This document shows, in pieces, positions 1-8,814 of a DNA stretch of 64,000 nucleotides. This stretch comes from Planctomycetaceae bacterium. Its GTDB lineage: Bacteria; Planctomycetota; Planctomycetia; Pirellulales; UBA1268. Both the position numbers and the translations under genes were made by a program. The notes beneath the pieces are model-generated. The model worked only from the letters and a program-made list of their open reading frames with translations. It was not told the origin of the DNA and ran no database searches. Each line of letters begins with the position of its first letter. Positions within the stretch are counted from its first letter, which is position 1. Location of the stretch: NCBI GenBank assembly GCA_947449135.1, contig CANFQO010000004.1, positions 1 to 64,000 on the forward strand, written 5' to 3'.

Positions 1-46
1 CAGACTGACGCCGGCGGAAAACGAAGGAACACCACTGGGAACGAGG

Positions 47-83
47 GCGGCCCGGACCGAAAGGTCCGGGCCGCTTCTTTTTT
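47..83 (+). terminator. Rho-independent terminator of a gene lying left of the window
   Basis: 12-bp perfect stem GCGGCCCGGACC / GGTCCGGGCCGC with GAAA loop, followed by TTCTTTTTT. Confidence 0.9.
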
Positions 84-110
84 GATGGGCACGTTTTCAA
101 TGTGCTCTGA

Positions 111-259
111 GTTGGTGCTACTGCTGCGTGCTGAATCCAGCACGCCGGCTGCGGCATGCTCGTCGCCGGCGGACTTTGACGTTGCGGGCTCCACGGGCAT
201 GGTGCGCCAACTCGGACAGTCAAAGTTCACCGGCTCCTGCGCGTGCCTCCGACCGGCTC
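111..259 (-). repeat. Dispersed intergenic repeat family 1, copy A (inverted relative to copies B and C)
   Basis: Reverse complement matches 22152..22302 and 52621..52770 at both ends (GCTGCGTGCTGAATCCAGC..CGCCGGCTGCGGCATGCTCGTCGCCGGCGGA and CTCCTGCGCGTGCCTCCGACCGGCTCC); the middle is diverged. Confidence 0.8.
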
Positions 260-345
260 CTCAGCATCTGTGTTCACGCGACGGCTCGGTATTCTGCGTC
301 GGGGATGGCGGTACGCCCGCCACGCCAACAACCGTGGATCTACGC

Positions 346-505
346 TTGAATAGAAGCCCGGAGCGGAAGCGACGGGACACCGGGTTTGAACACCACACCG
401 ACTACCACGTGCACACGGACAAGCGCACGGCAACCGATCGAAATGGTAACCGGGAACCGCCGCTCGCCCGGTGTCCCCCGGCTCCCGCCGGGGGCTTTTA
501 TTCAA
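346..505. repeat. Imperfect inverted repeat with ~40-nt arms (346..388 and 465..505)
   Basis: TTGAATAGAAGCCCGGAGCGGAAGCGACGGGACACCGGG versus the reverse complement of the right arm, TTGAATAAAAGCCCCCGGCGGGAGCCGGGGGACACCGGG. Confidence 0.7.
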
Positions 506-542
506 CCAGCCCGCCGTCCCCACATGGTTCGTCGCCAGCGCA

Positions 543-920
543 CTACCCCGGCTCGGGCTCGATGGAGGCCGACATCCCGCCCTTGCAGCGGGCCAGTAGC
601 CGGTCGACACCGAAGGCGTGGATCTGATCCCGCTTCAGCTCCGCGTGTTCCTTGGTCGTCGTCAGCACGATCACCCGCCCCTGGGCATCGACCTCCTTCG
701 CCAGCAGAAATCCCTTCTCGGGCGGATGCCCAAACAGCTTCTGCAGCATCGCGATCACATACTGATAGGTGTGGTCGTCGTCGTTCCAGAGCACCACGTG
801 GTACCGCGGCTGCTTCTTGGGGCGGGACGCAGACTTCGCGGCCTTCTCGGTCGGGGCAGAGGCGGGAGCCGGGGCATCCTCAACGGGCTCCACGGCAGGG
901 ACGGTGGCAGTGGCGGTCAT
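543..920 (-). CDS. clpS: ATP-dependent Clp protease adaptor ClpS
   Basis: PRYHVVLWNDDDHTYQYVIAMLQKLFGHPPEKGFLLAKEVDAQGR is characteristic ClpS; start moved to the internal ATG (MTATATVP). Confidence 0.93.
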   Translation of the reverse strand: MTATATVPAVEPVEDAPAPASAPTEKAAKSASRPKKQPRYHVVLWNDDDHTYQYVIAMLQKLFGHPPEKGFLLAKEVDAQGRVIVLTTTKEHAELKRDQIHAFGVDRLLARCKGGMSASIEPEPG

Positions 921-1060
921 GGGCAGACAGACTCCGGCGGTTTTCCCTGTTTTCGTCGAAGGAATGACGGAAACAGCCTGACAGGAACCGTTCCAGAGTA
1001 TAAGGTGTGGCCCTCTGCCGGAGGCTATCGCCCCGCGGATTCCCACGGAGATACTCCGCC

Positions 1061-2341
1061 GTGCTCGACCGCCGTTTTGTCGCCGATAACGTGGATCTCG
1101 TCGCCACCAACTGCCGCCAGCGGGGCTCGTCCGCCGATGTGGCCCGGTTTGCCGAACTCGACCGGTTGCGGCGGCAGATGCAGGCCGACATCGATCGGCT
1201 CAATCAACAGGCCGGACAGGTGAGCAAGTCGATCGCCACGGCGGCCGACGCCGCCGAACGCGAGGCCCGCAAGGGCGAAGGCCGTCGGCTTCGCGAGGAG
1301 GTCTCCGCCTTCGAGGGAAAGCTGGGCGAGATCGTCCAGGAATCAGACGACATCCTCCGGGCGATCCCCAACCTCACGCATCCGGCCGCTCCGGTCGGGG
1401 GCGAGGACGCTGCCGTTGAAATCCGCCTGGGTCGCACTCCCGTCGCCGACTTCGATTTCAAGCCGCTCGACCACGTCGATCTCGGCGGCCGCCTGAAGCT
1501 CTTCGACTTCGAGGCCGGCGCGAAGGTGGCTGGCCACGGTTTTTATTTTCTGACCAATGATGCTGTCCTGCTGGAGCTGGCCCTACAGCGGTATGCGGTC
1601 GATCTGCTGATGCGTGAGAACTTCACGGTGATGACCACGCCCGACCTCGCGCGTGACAGCATCCTCGAAGGTACCGGCTTCATGCCCCGCGGCCCCGAGA
1701 CGCAGATCTATTCGATTAACGGCAGCGATCTGTCGCTCATCGCCACTGCCGAGATCACGCTCGGCGGCGCGATGCACGAGCGGATCTTCGAGGCCGACGA
1801 ACTGCCGCTCAAGCTCTGCGGCATCAGCCACTGCTTCCGCACGGAGGCCGGTGCCCACGGCCGGGCCACCCGCGGCCTCTACCGGGTGCACCAGTTCACG
1901 AAGATCGAGATGTTTGCCTACACGCTCCCGGAGCAGAGCGAGGACATGCACACCTATCTGCTCGACCTGGAATGCGAACTGTTCGACGGCCTGGGTATTC
2001 CCTATCGGGTCATCGACACCGCCAGCGGCGATCTCGGCGGCCCCGCCTACCGGAAGTTCGACCTGGAGGCCTGGATGCCCGGCCGTGGCGAGAAGGGGGA
2101 GTGGGGCGAGGTGACGAGCACCTCCAACTGCACTGATTACCAGGCGAGGCGGCTGGCCGTGCGGTATCGCAAGCCGGGCGAGAAGGGCACCTCCTACGTC
2201 CACACGCTCAACGGCACGGCGATCGCCATCAGTAGGGCGATCATCGCCATCATGGAAAACTACCAGTGCTCCGACGGCTCGATCGTCGTCCCCGACGCGC
2301 TCGTGCCGTGGATGGGAAAGAAAAAGATCGAGCCGCGGTAG
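1061..2341 (+). CDS. serS: Seryl-tRNA synthetase
   Basis: N-terminal coiled-coil (LDRRFVADNVDLVATN..), class II motifs (CFRTEAGAHGRATRGLYRVHQFTKIEMF, EVTSTSNCTDYQARRL, LNGTAIAISRAIIAIMENYQ); GTG start at 1061 fits the family N-terminus. Confidence 0.96.
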   Translation: MLDRRFVADNVDLVATNCRQRGSSADVARFAELDRLRRQMQADIDRLNQQAGQVSKSIATAADAAEREARKGEGRRLREEVSAFEGKLGEIVQESDDILRAIPNLTHPAAPVGGEDAAVEIRLGRTPVADFDFKPLDHVDLGGRLKLFDFEAGAKVAGHGFYFLTNDAVLLELALQRYAVDLLMRENFTVMTTPDLARDSILEGTGFMPRGPETQIYSINGSDLSLIATAEITLGGAMHERIFEADELPLKLCGISHCFRTEAGAHGRATRGLYRVHQFTKIEMFAYTLPEQSEDMHTYLLDLECELFDGLGIPYRVIDTASGDLGGPAYRKFDLEAWMPGRGEKGEWGEVTSTSNCTDYQARRLAVRYRKPGEKGTSYVHTLNGTAIAISRAIIAIMENYQCSDGSIVVPDALVPWMGKKKIEPR

Positions 2342-2386
2342 CTTCACTTCACACGAGGGGCTGCCCATGCCCTGAGAGCCGGCGTT

Positions 2387-2539
2387 GCTGTATACACGCG
2401 ACGGCTCGGCATCCTGCCGACCGCTGCTTGGCCGACCTCCGTCGGCTGGTGCTGACCCGGCCGGCTGTATACACGCGACGGCTCGGCATCCTGCCGACCG
2501 CTGCTTGGCCGACCTCCGTCGGCTGGTGCTGACCCGGCC
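2387..2539. repeat. Direct tandem repeat, 77-bp unit, two copies
   Basis: GCTGTATACACGCGACGGCTCGGCATCCTGCCGACCGCTGCTTGGCCGACCTCCGTCGGCTGGTGCTGACCCGGCC occurs at 2387 and again at 2464. Confidence 0.95.
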
Positions 2540-2596
2540 CTCCGGGCCTGGCGCGATTGAAGACGGTAGGCCCCACGGGTATTGCTGCATCCGTGA

Positions 2597-2727
2597 GGGG
2601 CTGCCCATGCCCTGAGAGCCGGCGTTGCTGACAAGCGTAGGCAGGATGCCGAAGCGTAGTCAGCATCGAGTGAGCGAAGGCCAGGATGGCCGTAGCGAAC
2701 GTCCGGCGACAGGGCATGGGCAGCCCC
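2597..2727. repeat. Long inverted repeat: 18-nt perfect arms enclosing a structured ~95-nt interior
   Basis: GGGGCTGCCCATGCCCTG (2597..2614) is the exact reverse complement of CAGGGCATGGGCAGCCCC (2710..2727); the left arm region also occurs directly repeated near 2357. Confidence 0.9.
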
Positions 2728-2740
2728 GGCGCGACACCCG

Positions 2741-4429
2741 CTACCACTTCAGGCCGAACTTCTCGCCGGCGGACTTACCACCGACGCGACCCGTGCCACC
2801 CTTCAGCACGCCCGAGTGTTTCTTCACAACCGGCGCGGCCGGTACTTCCTCAGCAGCGTCCTCACCGGCTGTATCATCGACATCGACCGCGGCCGACGGC
2901 GCAGAGAGCGCCTTGATGGAGAGCGACATCCGCTGTTCGTCGGGATCGACGGCGAGCACGCGGCACTCCACCGGCTCACCTTCCTTCACCACGTCGCCCA
3001 CGCTGCGAACGTGCCGGTTGGCGAGTTCGGAAACGTGGACGAGACCCTCGATGCCCGGCTCGAGCTTCACAAAGGCCCCAAACTGGGCGATCCGACTCAC
3101 CACACCGCGGACAGTGGCCCCGACGTGGTATTTCTCACCAGCCCGCTGCCATGGGCTCTCCACGAGATCACGAGCCGAGAGGCCGATCTTGCCGGTGTCG
3201 CGATCGATCTTCTTGACGACTACCCGCACCCGCTGGCCGGGCTGGAGGACGTCGGCGGGATTCGCCACGCGGTCCCATGAGAGTTGGCTGACGTGCACGA
3301 GCCCCTCGACACCCTCGCCGATGTCGACAAAGGCGCCGAAATCGCGGACCGATCGCACCGTACCGTCGAGCGTGGTGCCCACTTCGAGCGTTTCCAAGAG
3401 CTTTGTCTTCGCCTCGGCGGCCTGCTTCTCGATCACGGCCCGCCGCGAGAGCACCAGTCTGCGGGCGGCCGGCACGATATCGGTGACAAGGCTTTCGAGC
3501 GTCTGCCCAACCATTTCCTCGAGGTTTTCCACCCGCCAGGTGCTGACCAGGCTCGCCGGCATGAAGCCCCGCAGGCCGGCCACATCGCATTCCAGGCCGC
3601 CCTTGTTGGCTGCCGTCACGCGGGCTTCGACGATCATGCCGGCCTGGAGCTGCGACCAGTCTTCGACGGCCACGGCCCGATTGGCGAAGGCAACGTCGTA
3701 GAGGCCGTCGTCCTCATTACGAAGGCCCGCGCTGAGTTGCAGGACATCGCCGACTGAGGGAACGAGTTCGAGATCGAGTCCGGCCAGCTTGAGTGCACCC
3801 TGCCGCCGCTCACCGAGATCGATGAACGCCGTGTCGGCACCGATCGACAGCACCGTGCCGGTGAGCCGCGTGCCCGGCTCGATAGGAGCGTCGGCCCGCG
3901 CAGGCGTCGATGCGGTGATCAGGTCGTCGATCGCCACGCCGGCCAGTGCCGCCTCAAAATCCTCCTCCAGATCGTCGTCGAGTGCCGCCCGCAGGTTGGG
4001 CACCGCGACACGCTTCTGCTGAATCACACTCTGGAAAGCGGACTTATCGGCTCCGCCACCCCGCTTGTCACGACGTCCCTCGCGTCGCGGACCTTCAGAA
4101 CGCTGGGGAGCCACCGGAGCCACGGAAGCGGCAGCCACCGGCCCGGTTGCGGCCGCGGTCTGCGTGGGCTCGGTCTGCTCAGCAGACGGCGGTGCAACTT
4201 CCGATGCTGCAGACGGCTGGACTGCGGGAACGGCGTCGGCTCCAGGATTCGCCGGAGTGGCACCGACATACTGATACCGCGGCGTCAGCGTCGGCGGCTT
4301 CACGCCGGGCCTCTGCGTGCCGATCGGAATCCGCCGGGGCTGTGAACCGGAATCCGCGTGCTGCGGATCGGCCTGTGGTTCCGAATGCCCTTCCGGGTGA
4401 CTCTGGGAAGGCTCTGGCGTTGAACTCAT
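2741..4429 (-). CDS. S1 RNA-binding domain protein, 30S ribosomal protein S1-like
   Basis: Several S1 motifs, e.g. GTVRSVRDFGAFVDIGEGVEGLVHVSQLSWDRV and GVVSRIAQFGAFVKLEPGIEGLVHVSELANRHV. Confidence 0.88.
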   Translation of the reverse strand: MSSTPEPSQSHPEGHSEPQADPQHADSGSQPRRIPIGTQRPGVKPPTLTPRYQYVGATPANPGADAVPAVQPSAASEVAPPSAEQTEPTQTAAATGPVAAASVAPVAPQRSEGPRREGRRDKRGGGADKSAFQSVIQQKRVAVPNLRAALDDDLEEDFEAALAGVAIDDLITASTPARADAPIEPGTRLTGTVLSIGADTAFIDLGERRQGALKLAGLDLELVPSVGDVLQLSAGLRNEDDGLYDVAFANRAVAVEDWSQLQAGMIVEARVTAANKGGLECDVAGLRGFMPASLVSTWRVENLEEMVGQTLESLVTDIVPAARRLVLSRRAVIEKQAAEAKTKLLETLEVGTTLDGTVRSVRDFGAFVDIGEGVEGLVHVSQLSWDRVANPADVLQPGQRVRVVVKKIDRDTGKIGLSARDLVESPWQRAGEKYHVGATVRGVVSRIAQFGAFVKLEPGIEGLVHVSELANRHVRSVGDVVKEGEPVECRVLAVDPDEQRMSLSIKALSAPSAAVDVDDTAGEDAAEEVPAAPVVKKHSGVLKGGTGRVGGKSAGEKFGLKW

Positions 4430-4461
4430 CGGTCTCTCAGGCCCCTGGATAGAGAAAGAAA

Positions 4462-4545
4462 TGCGGGAAACAGGACTTGAACCTGCACGGTATTACTACC
4501 ACCAGGCCCTCAACCTGGCGCGTCTGCCAATTCCGCCATTCCCGC
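4462..4545 (-). tRNA. tRNA-Leu (anticodon GAG)
   Basis: Minus strand GCGGGAATGGCGGAATTGGCAGACGCGCCAGGTTGAGGGCCTGG..GGTTCAAGTCCTGTTTCCCGCA: acceptor stem, D arm, anticodon loop TTGAGGG, long variable arm, T arm; 3' CCA not encoded. Confidence 0.93.
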
Positions 4546-4617
4546 AGCGGTGCGAACCACGAACTTTCTCTAATGGACCGTGGCTCTCTGATCATTCTCA
4601 ACCGACCCCGATCCCCG

Positions 4618-5199
4618 TCAAGCAGCGTTCGCAGGATGCGATGAAATCGGCTGCGAGGAGGTCGCGATGCCGCCAAACGCGGCCAGACCGCCTACGAATG
4701 CCAGGCTCCAGGCAACGTCGCCAACTGGCATCCAACGGTAGAACGGCAGCCCGGCGGCGTAGCAGGCGAGGAGTCCGGCTACGGTGTGCGGATAGTCATT
4801 GCTCAGGTACCAGTAGGCACCATTCGTTGTGAGGAAAAACACCAGCGACGAGGCGAGCGCGCCCCCGATGATCGTCAGCAAACGGCCGTTTCTCACCATG
4901 CCACCCAGGAGCACTGGCCAGGCAAAAGCGGCATAGATCACGGCAGCCATTGCCAGGCTTTCCCAGGAACTGCCATAGCCCGGCAGAACGAGGTTGCTGA
5001 TGGTCAGAGCCGCCAGCGGCACCGTCACAGCCACAAACGGGCTGGGAAACGCCGCCCCAGCCGCGAGGGCCGCCCCGGCCAGCGGACTGACGTTGAGGAC
5101 TGGTTGCCACAGCCGGCCCACCACCGAAACGGCGACGAGTACGAACCAAAACCCGCAGAGCATGGCAAATGAGGGCCGGGACGTTGAGTTGGTTTCCAT
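4618..5199 (-). CDS. Small multi-pass membrane protein, possibly DUF6580-like
   Basis: Several hydrophobic segments (PSFAMLCGFWFVLVAVSVVGRL, LAMAAVIYAAFAWPVLLGG, GALASSLVFFLTTNGAYWYL); start moved to METNSTS. Confidence 0.65.
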   Translation of the reverse strand: METNSTSRPSFAMLCGFWFVLVAVSVVGRLWQPVLNVSPLAGAALAAGAAFPSPFVAVTVPLAALTISNLVLPGYGSSWESLAMAAVIYAAFAWPVLLGGMVRNGRLLTIIGGALASSLVFFLTTNGAYWYLSNDYPHTVAGLLACYAAGLPFYRWMPVGDVAWSLAFVGGLAAFGGIATSSQPISSHPANAA

Positions 5200-5335
5200 G
5201 GACAGCCGTAGCTCCCGAACTGGGTGGATTGATACGGTGGGTTGAACACCGCCGCGGTTGGCCCGATACACTAACGGTTTTCGGGTTTCGAGCAAGCGAA
5301 AACCATTGCCTCCCGGCCCGGGCGGGACCATAGCC

Positions 5336-7570
5336 ATGCCGTTACAGCCACCGGAAGCAGCCCGCCCCTATCGCACCGTCACGGTCGAGCCGAGGAGCGA
5401 CGGCGTGGTAGTCATGTCGTTTTTCGTCCCCGACCATGGCCAGAACGTGCTCACGTCCCAGGCCGTGAGCGAACTCGCGGCGGCACTCGACAGCCTGGAA
5501 ACCGGCCCAGTACCGACGGCGGTCGTGGTCCGCTCGACCCGCGAGGGCTCTTTTTTCGCAGGCGCTGACATGGCCCGCCTTGAGAGGCTGCACGAGGCGA
5601 CTCCGGCGGAGATCGAGGGGCTCTGCGCTGCCGGCCGCCACATATTCTCGCGGCTCTCCTCCCAGCCCTGGCCGAGCGTGGCGATCATCGATGGCCTCTG
5701 CCTCGGCGGTGGCCTCGAACTCGCCCTCGCCTGCGATGTGCGGATCGCCACCGATGCCAGCCATACATCGCTCGGATTCCCCGAGGTGAAACTGGGGCTG
5801 TTGCCGGGCTGGGGTGGCACGGTGCGTCTCGCCCGGCTGATTGGCCCCGGCGCCGCGGTGGAACTGGCCGCAGCTGGCGAAACCGTCGACGGACCCACGG
5901 CTGCCAGACTGGGTCTGGTCGACGCCTGCGTGCCGCCCGACCAGGCGCTGGCATCGGCCTGCCGACTGGCCGAGATTACATCGGCACGGCAGAGCCATCT
6001 GGAACGACGGCGACAGCAGGCCGGACCGGTGACACTCGTCGCCGAGGAACGCGACTTTCTCGAGGCCATGTCGGCCGCCGTGATCCTCGGCCGCAGCGGC
6101 GGCCAGTATCCAGCGCCGCTGGCCATCCTGGAGACGATCCTCGCCGGTGCCGCCATGACCGCCGACGAGGCAGCAACCCGCGAGGCTGCCGCCTTTGCCA
6201 CCCTTGCAAAGTCGGATGTGTCCCGGCAACTCATTCGGGTGTTTCGACTTGGCGAACGCAACCGCCGCGACAAGGGACTGGATGGACAGGGGCTCGATGA
6301 GGGATCGCCCACCACTGGCTCTGACAGTCGACCGACGGATCGATTGGAAGCTGCCGATCCGCCCGCACGAGATCGTCCGGCCGTCATCGGTGCCGGCATC
6401 ATGGGTGCGGGGATCGCCGCCAGCCACCTCCGGGCCGGGTTCGCAGTCACCCTTGTCGACGTGCAGGCTGACACTCTGGCCGCGAGTGTCGCTGGCATTC
6501 TCGATGAGGCCGCCTGGGACCGCGGCACCAAGCGTACCGACCCCGCTCGGGCCGTTGCACTATCAGGCAGGCTCCACACCGCCACCCGAATGGCCGCTAT
6601 CGCCGAGTGCGATCTCGTCATCGAGAGCGTGCTTGAACGTGCCGACATCAAGCGGCAGGTGCTGGTAGAGATCGAACGGACGGTGGGCCCGGCGACGGTG
6701 ATCGCCACCAACACCTCGACCAACCCAATCGCAAAACTGGCGGAGCCCCTTCAAGACCCGACGCGATTCTGCGGCATCCACTTCTTCAATCCAGTCCGTC
6801 GCATGACGCTCGTGGAAGTGATCCGCGGGCCGGCCACGAGTGATGCGACCGTCGCCACCGCCGTGGCCCACGTCAAACGTCTGGGGAAATGCCCGATCGT
6901 CGTGCGCGACAGCCCCGGCTTCCTCGTGAACCGCGTGCTGATGCCCTACCTCCACGAGTCGGTAGAGATGCTCCGCGAGGGGATCGAAGCGAAGCGGATC
7001 GATCGGGTTGCCCGCGGATTTGGCATGCCGATGGGCCCTCTGGAACTCTACGACATGATCGGCCTCGACACGGCCTTCTATGCCGGACTCGTGCTCAGCG
7101 CCGCCTACGGCGACCGCATCGAGGCCTCGCCCCTGATTCCAGCACTGGTGAAGTCGGGTCGACTCGGACGCAAGACCGGCGCCGGCTTTTATAAGTACGG
7201 TACGGGCGGCCAACGGTCCCGGATCGATCGTCCCGATGAGGGCGTGGCCGCGCTCATCCGCCCCTACGCACTCCCCGCGCGGGAGACCACCGACGCGACG
7301 ATCTGCGACCGACTCCTGCTGCCGATGCTGCTGGAGGCGCTCCGCGTGCTCGACGAGGGGATCGTCCGCGACGGTCGAGACATCGATCTGGCCGTGATCC
7401 ATGCCCTCGGCTTTCCGGCATTTCGGGGCGGACTGCTGGCCTGGGGCAACACACTCGGTGCGGCGGAGGTGGTCCGCCGCCTCGCACCGCTCGCCGATCT
7501 TGGCATTCGCATGCATCCCACCCCACGACTGCTCGCCATGGCTGCCGCGGGCACGCCCTTCACCGCCTGA
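5336..7570 (+). CDS. Bifunctional enoyl-CoA hydratase / 3-hydroxyacyl-CoA dehydrogenase (FadB/FadJ-type)
   Basis: Crotonase motifs (FFAGADMARLER, IDGLCLGGGLELALACDVRIA, LGFPEVKLGLLPGWGGTVRL) then HAD motifs (AVIGAGIMGAGIAASHLRAGFAVTLVD, GIHFFNPVRRMTLVEVI, DSPGFLVNRVLMPYLHE, GRKTGAGFY). Confidence 0.95.
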   Translation: MPLQPPEAARPYRTVTVEPRSDGVVVMSFFVPDHGQNVLTSQAVSELAAALDSLETGPVPTAVVVRSTREGSFFAGADMARLERLHEATPAEIEGLCAAGRHIFSRLSSQPWPSVAIIDGLCLGGGLELALACDVRIATDASHTSLGFPEVKLGLLPGWGGTVRLARLIGPGAAVELAAAGETVDGPTAARLGLVDACVPPDQALASACRLAEITSARQSHLERRRQQAGPVTLVAEERDFLEAMSAAVILGRSGGQYPAPLAILETILAGAAMTADEAATREAAAFATLAKSDVSRQLIRVFRLGERNRRDKGLDGQGLDEGSPTTGSDSRPTDRLEAADPPARDRPAVIGAGIMGAGIAASHLRAGFAVTLVDVQADTLAASVAGILDEAAWDRGTKRTDPARAVALSGRLHTATRMAAIAECDLVIESVLERADIKRQVLVEIERTVGPATVIATNTSTNPIAKLAEPLQDPTRFCGIHFFNPVRRMTLVEVIRGPATSDATVATAVAHVKRLGKCPIVVRDSPGFLVNRVLMPYLHESVEMLREGIEAKRIDRVARGFGMPMGPLELYDMIGLDTAFYAGLVLSAAYGDRIEASPLIPALVKSGRLGRKTGAGFYKYGTGGQRSRIDRPDEGVAALIRPYALPARETTDATICDRLLLPMLLEALRVLDEGIVRDGRDIDLAVIHALGFPAFRGGLLAWGNTLGAAEVVRRLAPLADLGIRMHPTPRLLAMAAAGTPFTA

Positions 7571-7617
7571 GTTCAATCGACACGACACCGCCTGCGCACA
7601 ACACGATCCGCGACACC

Positions 7618-8805
7618 ATGCCTCCATCCCCCACCAACAACCCCGACACCACGCCCGTTGTCGTCGCCTGCTGCCGCACCGCGATCGGAAGGGCCCATGC
7701 CGACCGTGGCGTGTTCCGCAGGGTGCGCGGCGATGAACTGGCTGCAGCGGTCGTGCAGGCCGTGGTGGCACGGAGCGGCGTCGAGCCCGACACGATCGAC
7801 GATCTGGTTCTGGGCGCGACTCAGCAGCGGGGCGAACTGGGCGGCAACGTGGCGAGGTGCGTGGCGCTCCTGGCAGGCCTGCCGTTTTCCGTGGCCGGCA
7901 CCACGGTCAACAGGCTCTGTGGCTCATCGCTTCAGGCACTCTCGCAGGCCTGCCACGCGATCACCGCAGGGGCTGAAAACGTGCAGGTGGTTGGAGGCGT
8001 CGAGCACATGCACCATCTGCCGATGGATTCCGCCGTCGACATCCATCCACGGGTCTTTGCCCGCTCGAGCCGGGGCATGCTCTCGATGGGACTAACGGCG
8101 GAGCACCTCGCGGCGGCGCATGGTATCTCGCGACGACGGCAGGAGGCCTACGCCATCGAGAGCCACGCCAAGGCCGTGCGGGCCGCGGATGCGGGCTTGT
8201 TTGAGGACGAGGTCGTGCCCGTGATCGGCCACGACGAGGCGGGAGCGGTGATGGAGGTGGTGGACGACCAGTCGGTCCGCCGCGGCACCACGCCCGAACA
8301 GTTGGCGTCGCTCGAACCGGCGTTTCTGCCAAAGGTCGGCACGATCACCGCAGCCACGAGCGCCCCGCTCAGCGACGGCGCCGCCGCGATCATCGTGATG
8401 TCACTCGCGGAGGCACAGCGACAGAGACTCGAGCCACTCGCGCGAGTCGTCGGCACCGCCGTGGTGGGCGTGCCGCCGGCGATGATGGGCACCGGGCCGG
8501 TGGCCGCCACGCGGAAACTGCTCGATCGCACGGGAGTGTCCCTCGCCGACATCGACCTCATCGAACTCAACGAGGCCTTTGCGGCCCAGGCGATCCACTG
8601 CATCGACACGCTCGGCCTCGACCCGGCCCGGGTCAATGTCCGGGGCGGATCGCTCGCCATCGGCCATCCCCTCGGCGCCAGCGGCGCCCGGATCACCACA
8701 ACGCTGCTCCACACGATGCGCGACACCGGCGCAACCTTGGGCCTGGCGACCATGTGCATCGGCCTCGGGCAGGGGATCGCCGTGCTCTTCGAAAGGATCG
8801 ATTGA
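7618..8805 (+). CDS. Acetyl-CoA C-acyltransferase (thiolase, FadA-type)
   Basis: Thiolase motifs NRLCGSSLQALSQACHAI, GGVEHM, ELNEAFAAQAI, NVRGGSLAIGHPLGASGARI, LATMCIGLGQGIAVLFER. Confidence 0.96.
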   Translation: MPPSPTNNPDTTPVVVACCRTAIGRAHADRGVFRRVRGDELAAAVVQAVVARSGVEPDTIDDLVLGATQQRGELGGNVARCVALLAGLPFSVAGTTVNRLCGSSLQALSQACHAITAGAENVQVVGGVEHMHHLPMDSAVDIHPRVFARSSRGMLSMGLTAEHLAAAHGISRRRQEAYAIESHAKAVRAADAGLFEDEVVPVIGHDEAGAVMEVVDDQSVRRGTTPEQLASLEPAFLPKVGTITAATSAPLSDGAAAIIVMSLAEAQRQRLEPLARVVGTAVVGVPPAMMGTGPVAATRKLLDRTGVSLADIDLIELNEAFAAQAIHCIDTLGLDPARVNVRGGSLAIGHPLGASGARITTTLLHTMRDTGATLGLATMCIGLGQGIAVLFERID

Positions 8806-8814
8806 CGGCCCGTC

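Noticed and set aside
476-500. Terminator for clpS
   Set aside because: The hairpin is real but its T-run is on the plus strand, whereas clpS is transcribed from the minus strand; kept only as part of the inverted repeat finding.
2387-2539. Possible CRISPR-like array
   Set aside because: Only two contiguous 77-bp units without unique spacers and no cas genes; a simple tandem duplication.
5368-6723. 451-aa minus-strand ORF
   Set aside because: Antisense to the FadB-like gene; low-complexity Ser/Arg/Ala composition typical of shadow frames.
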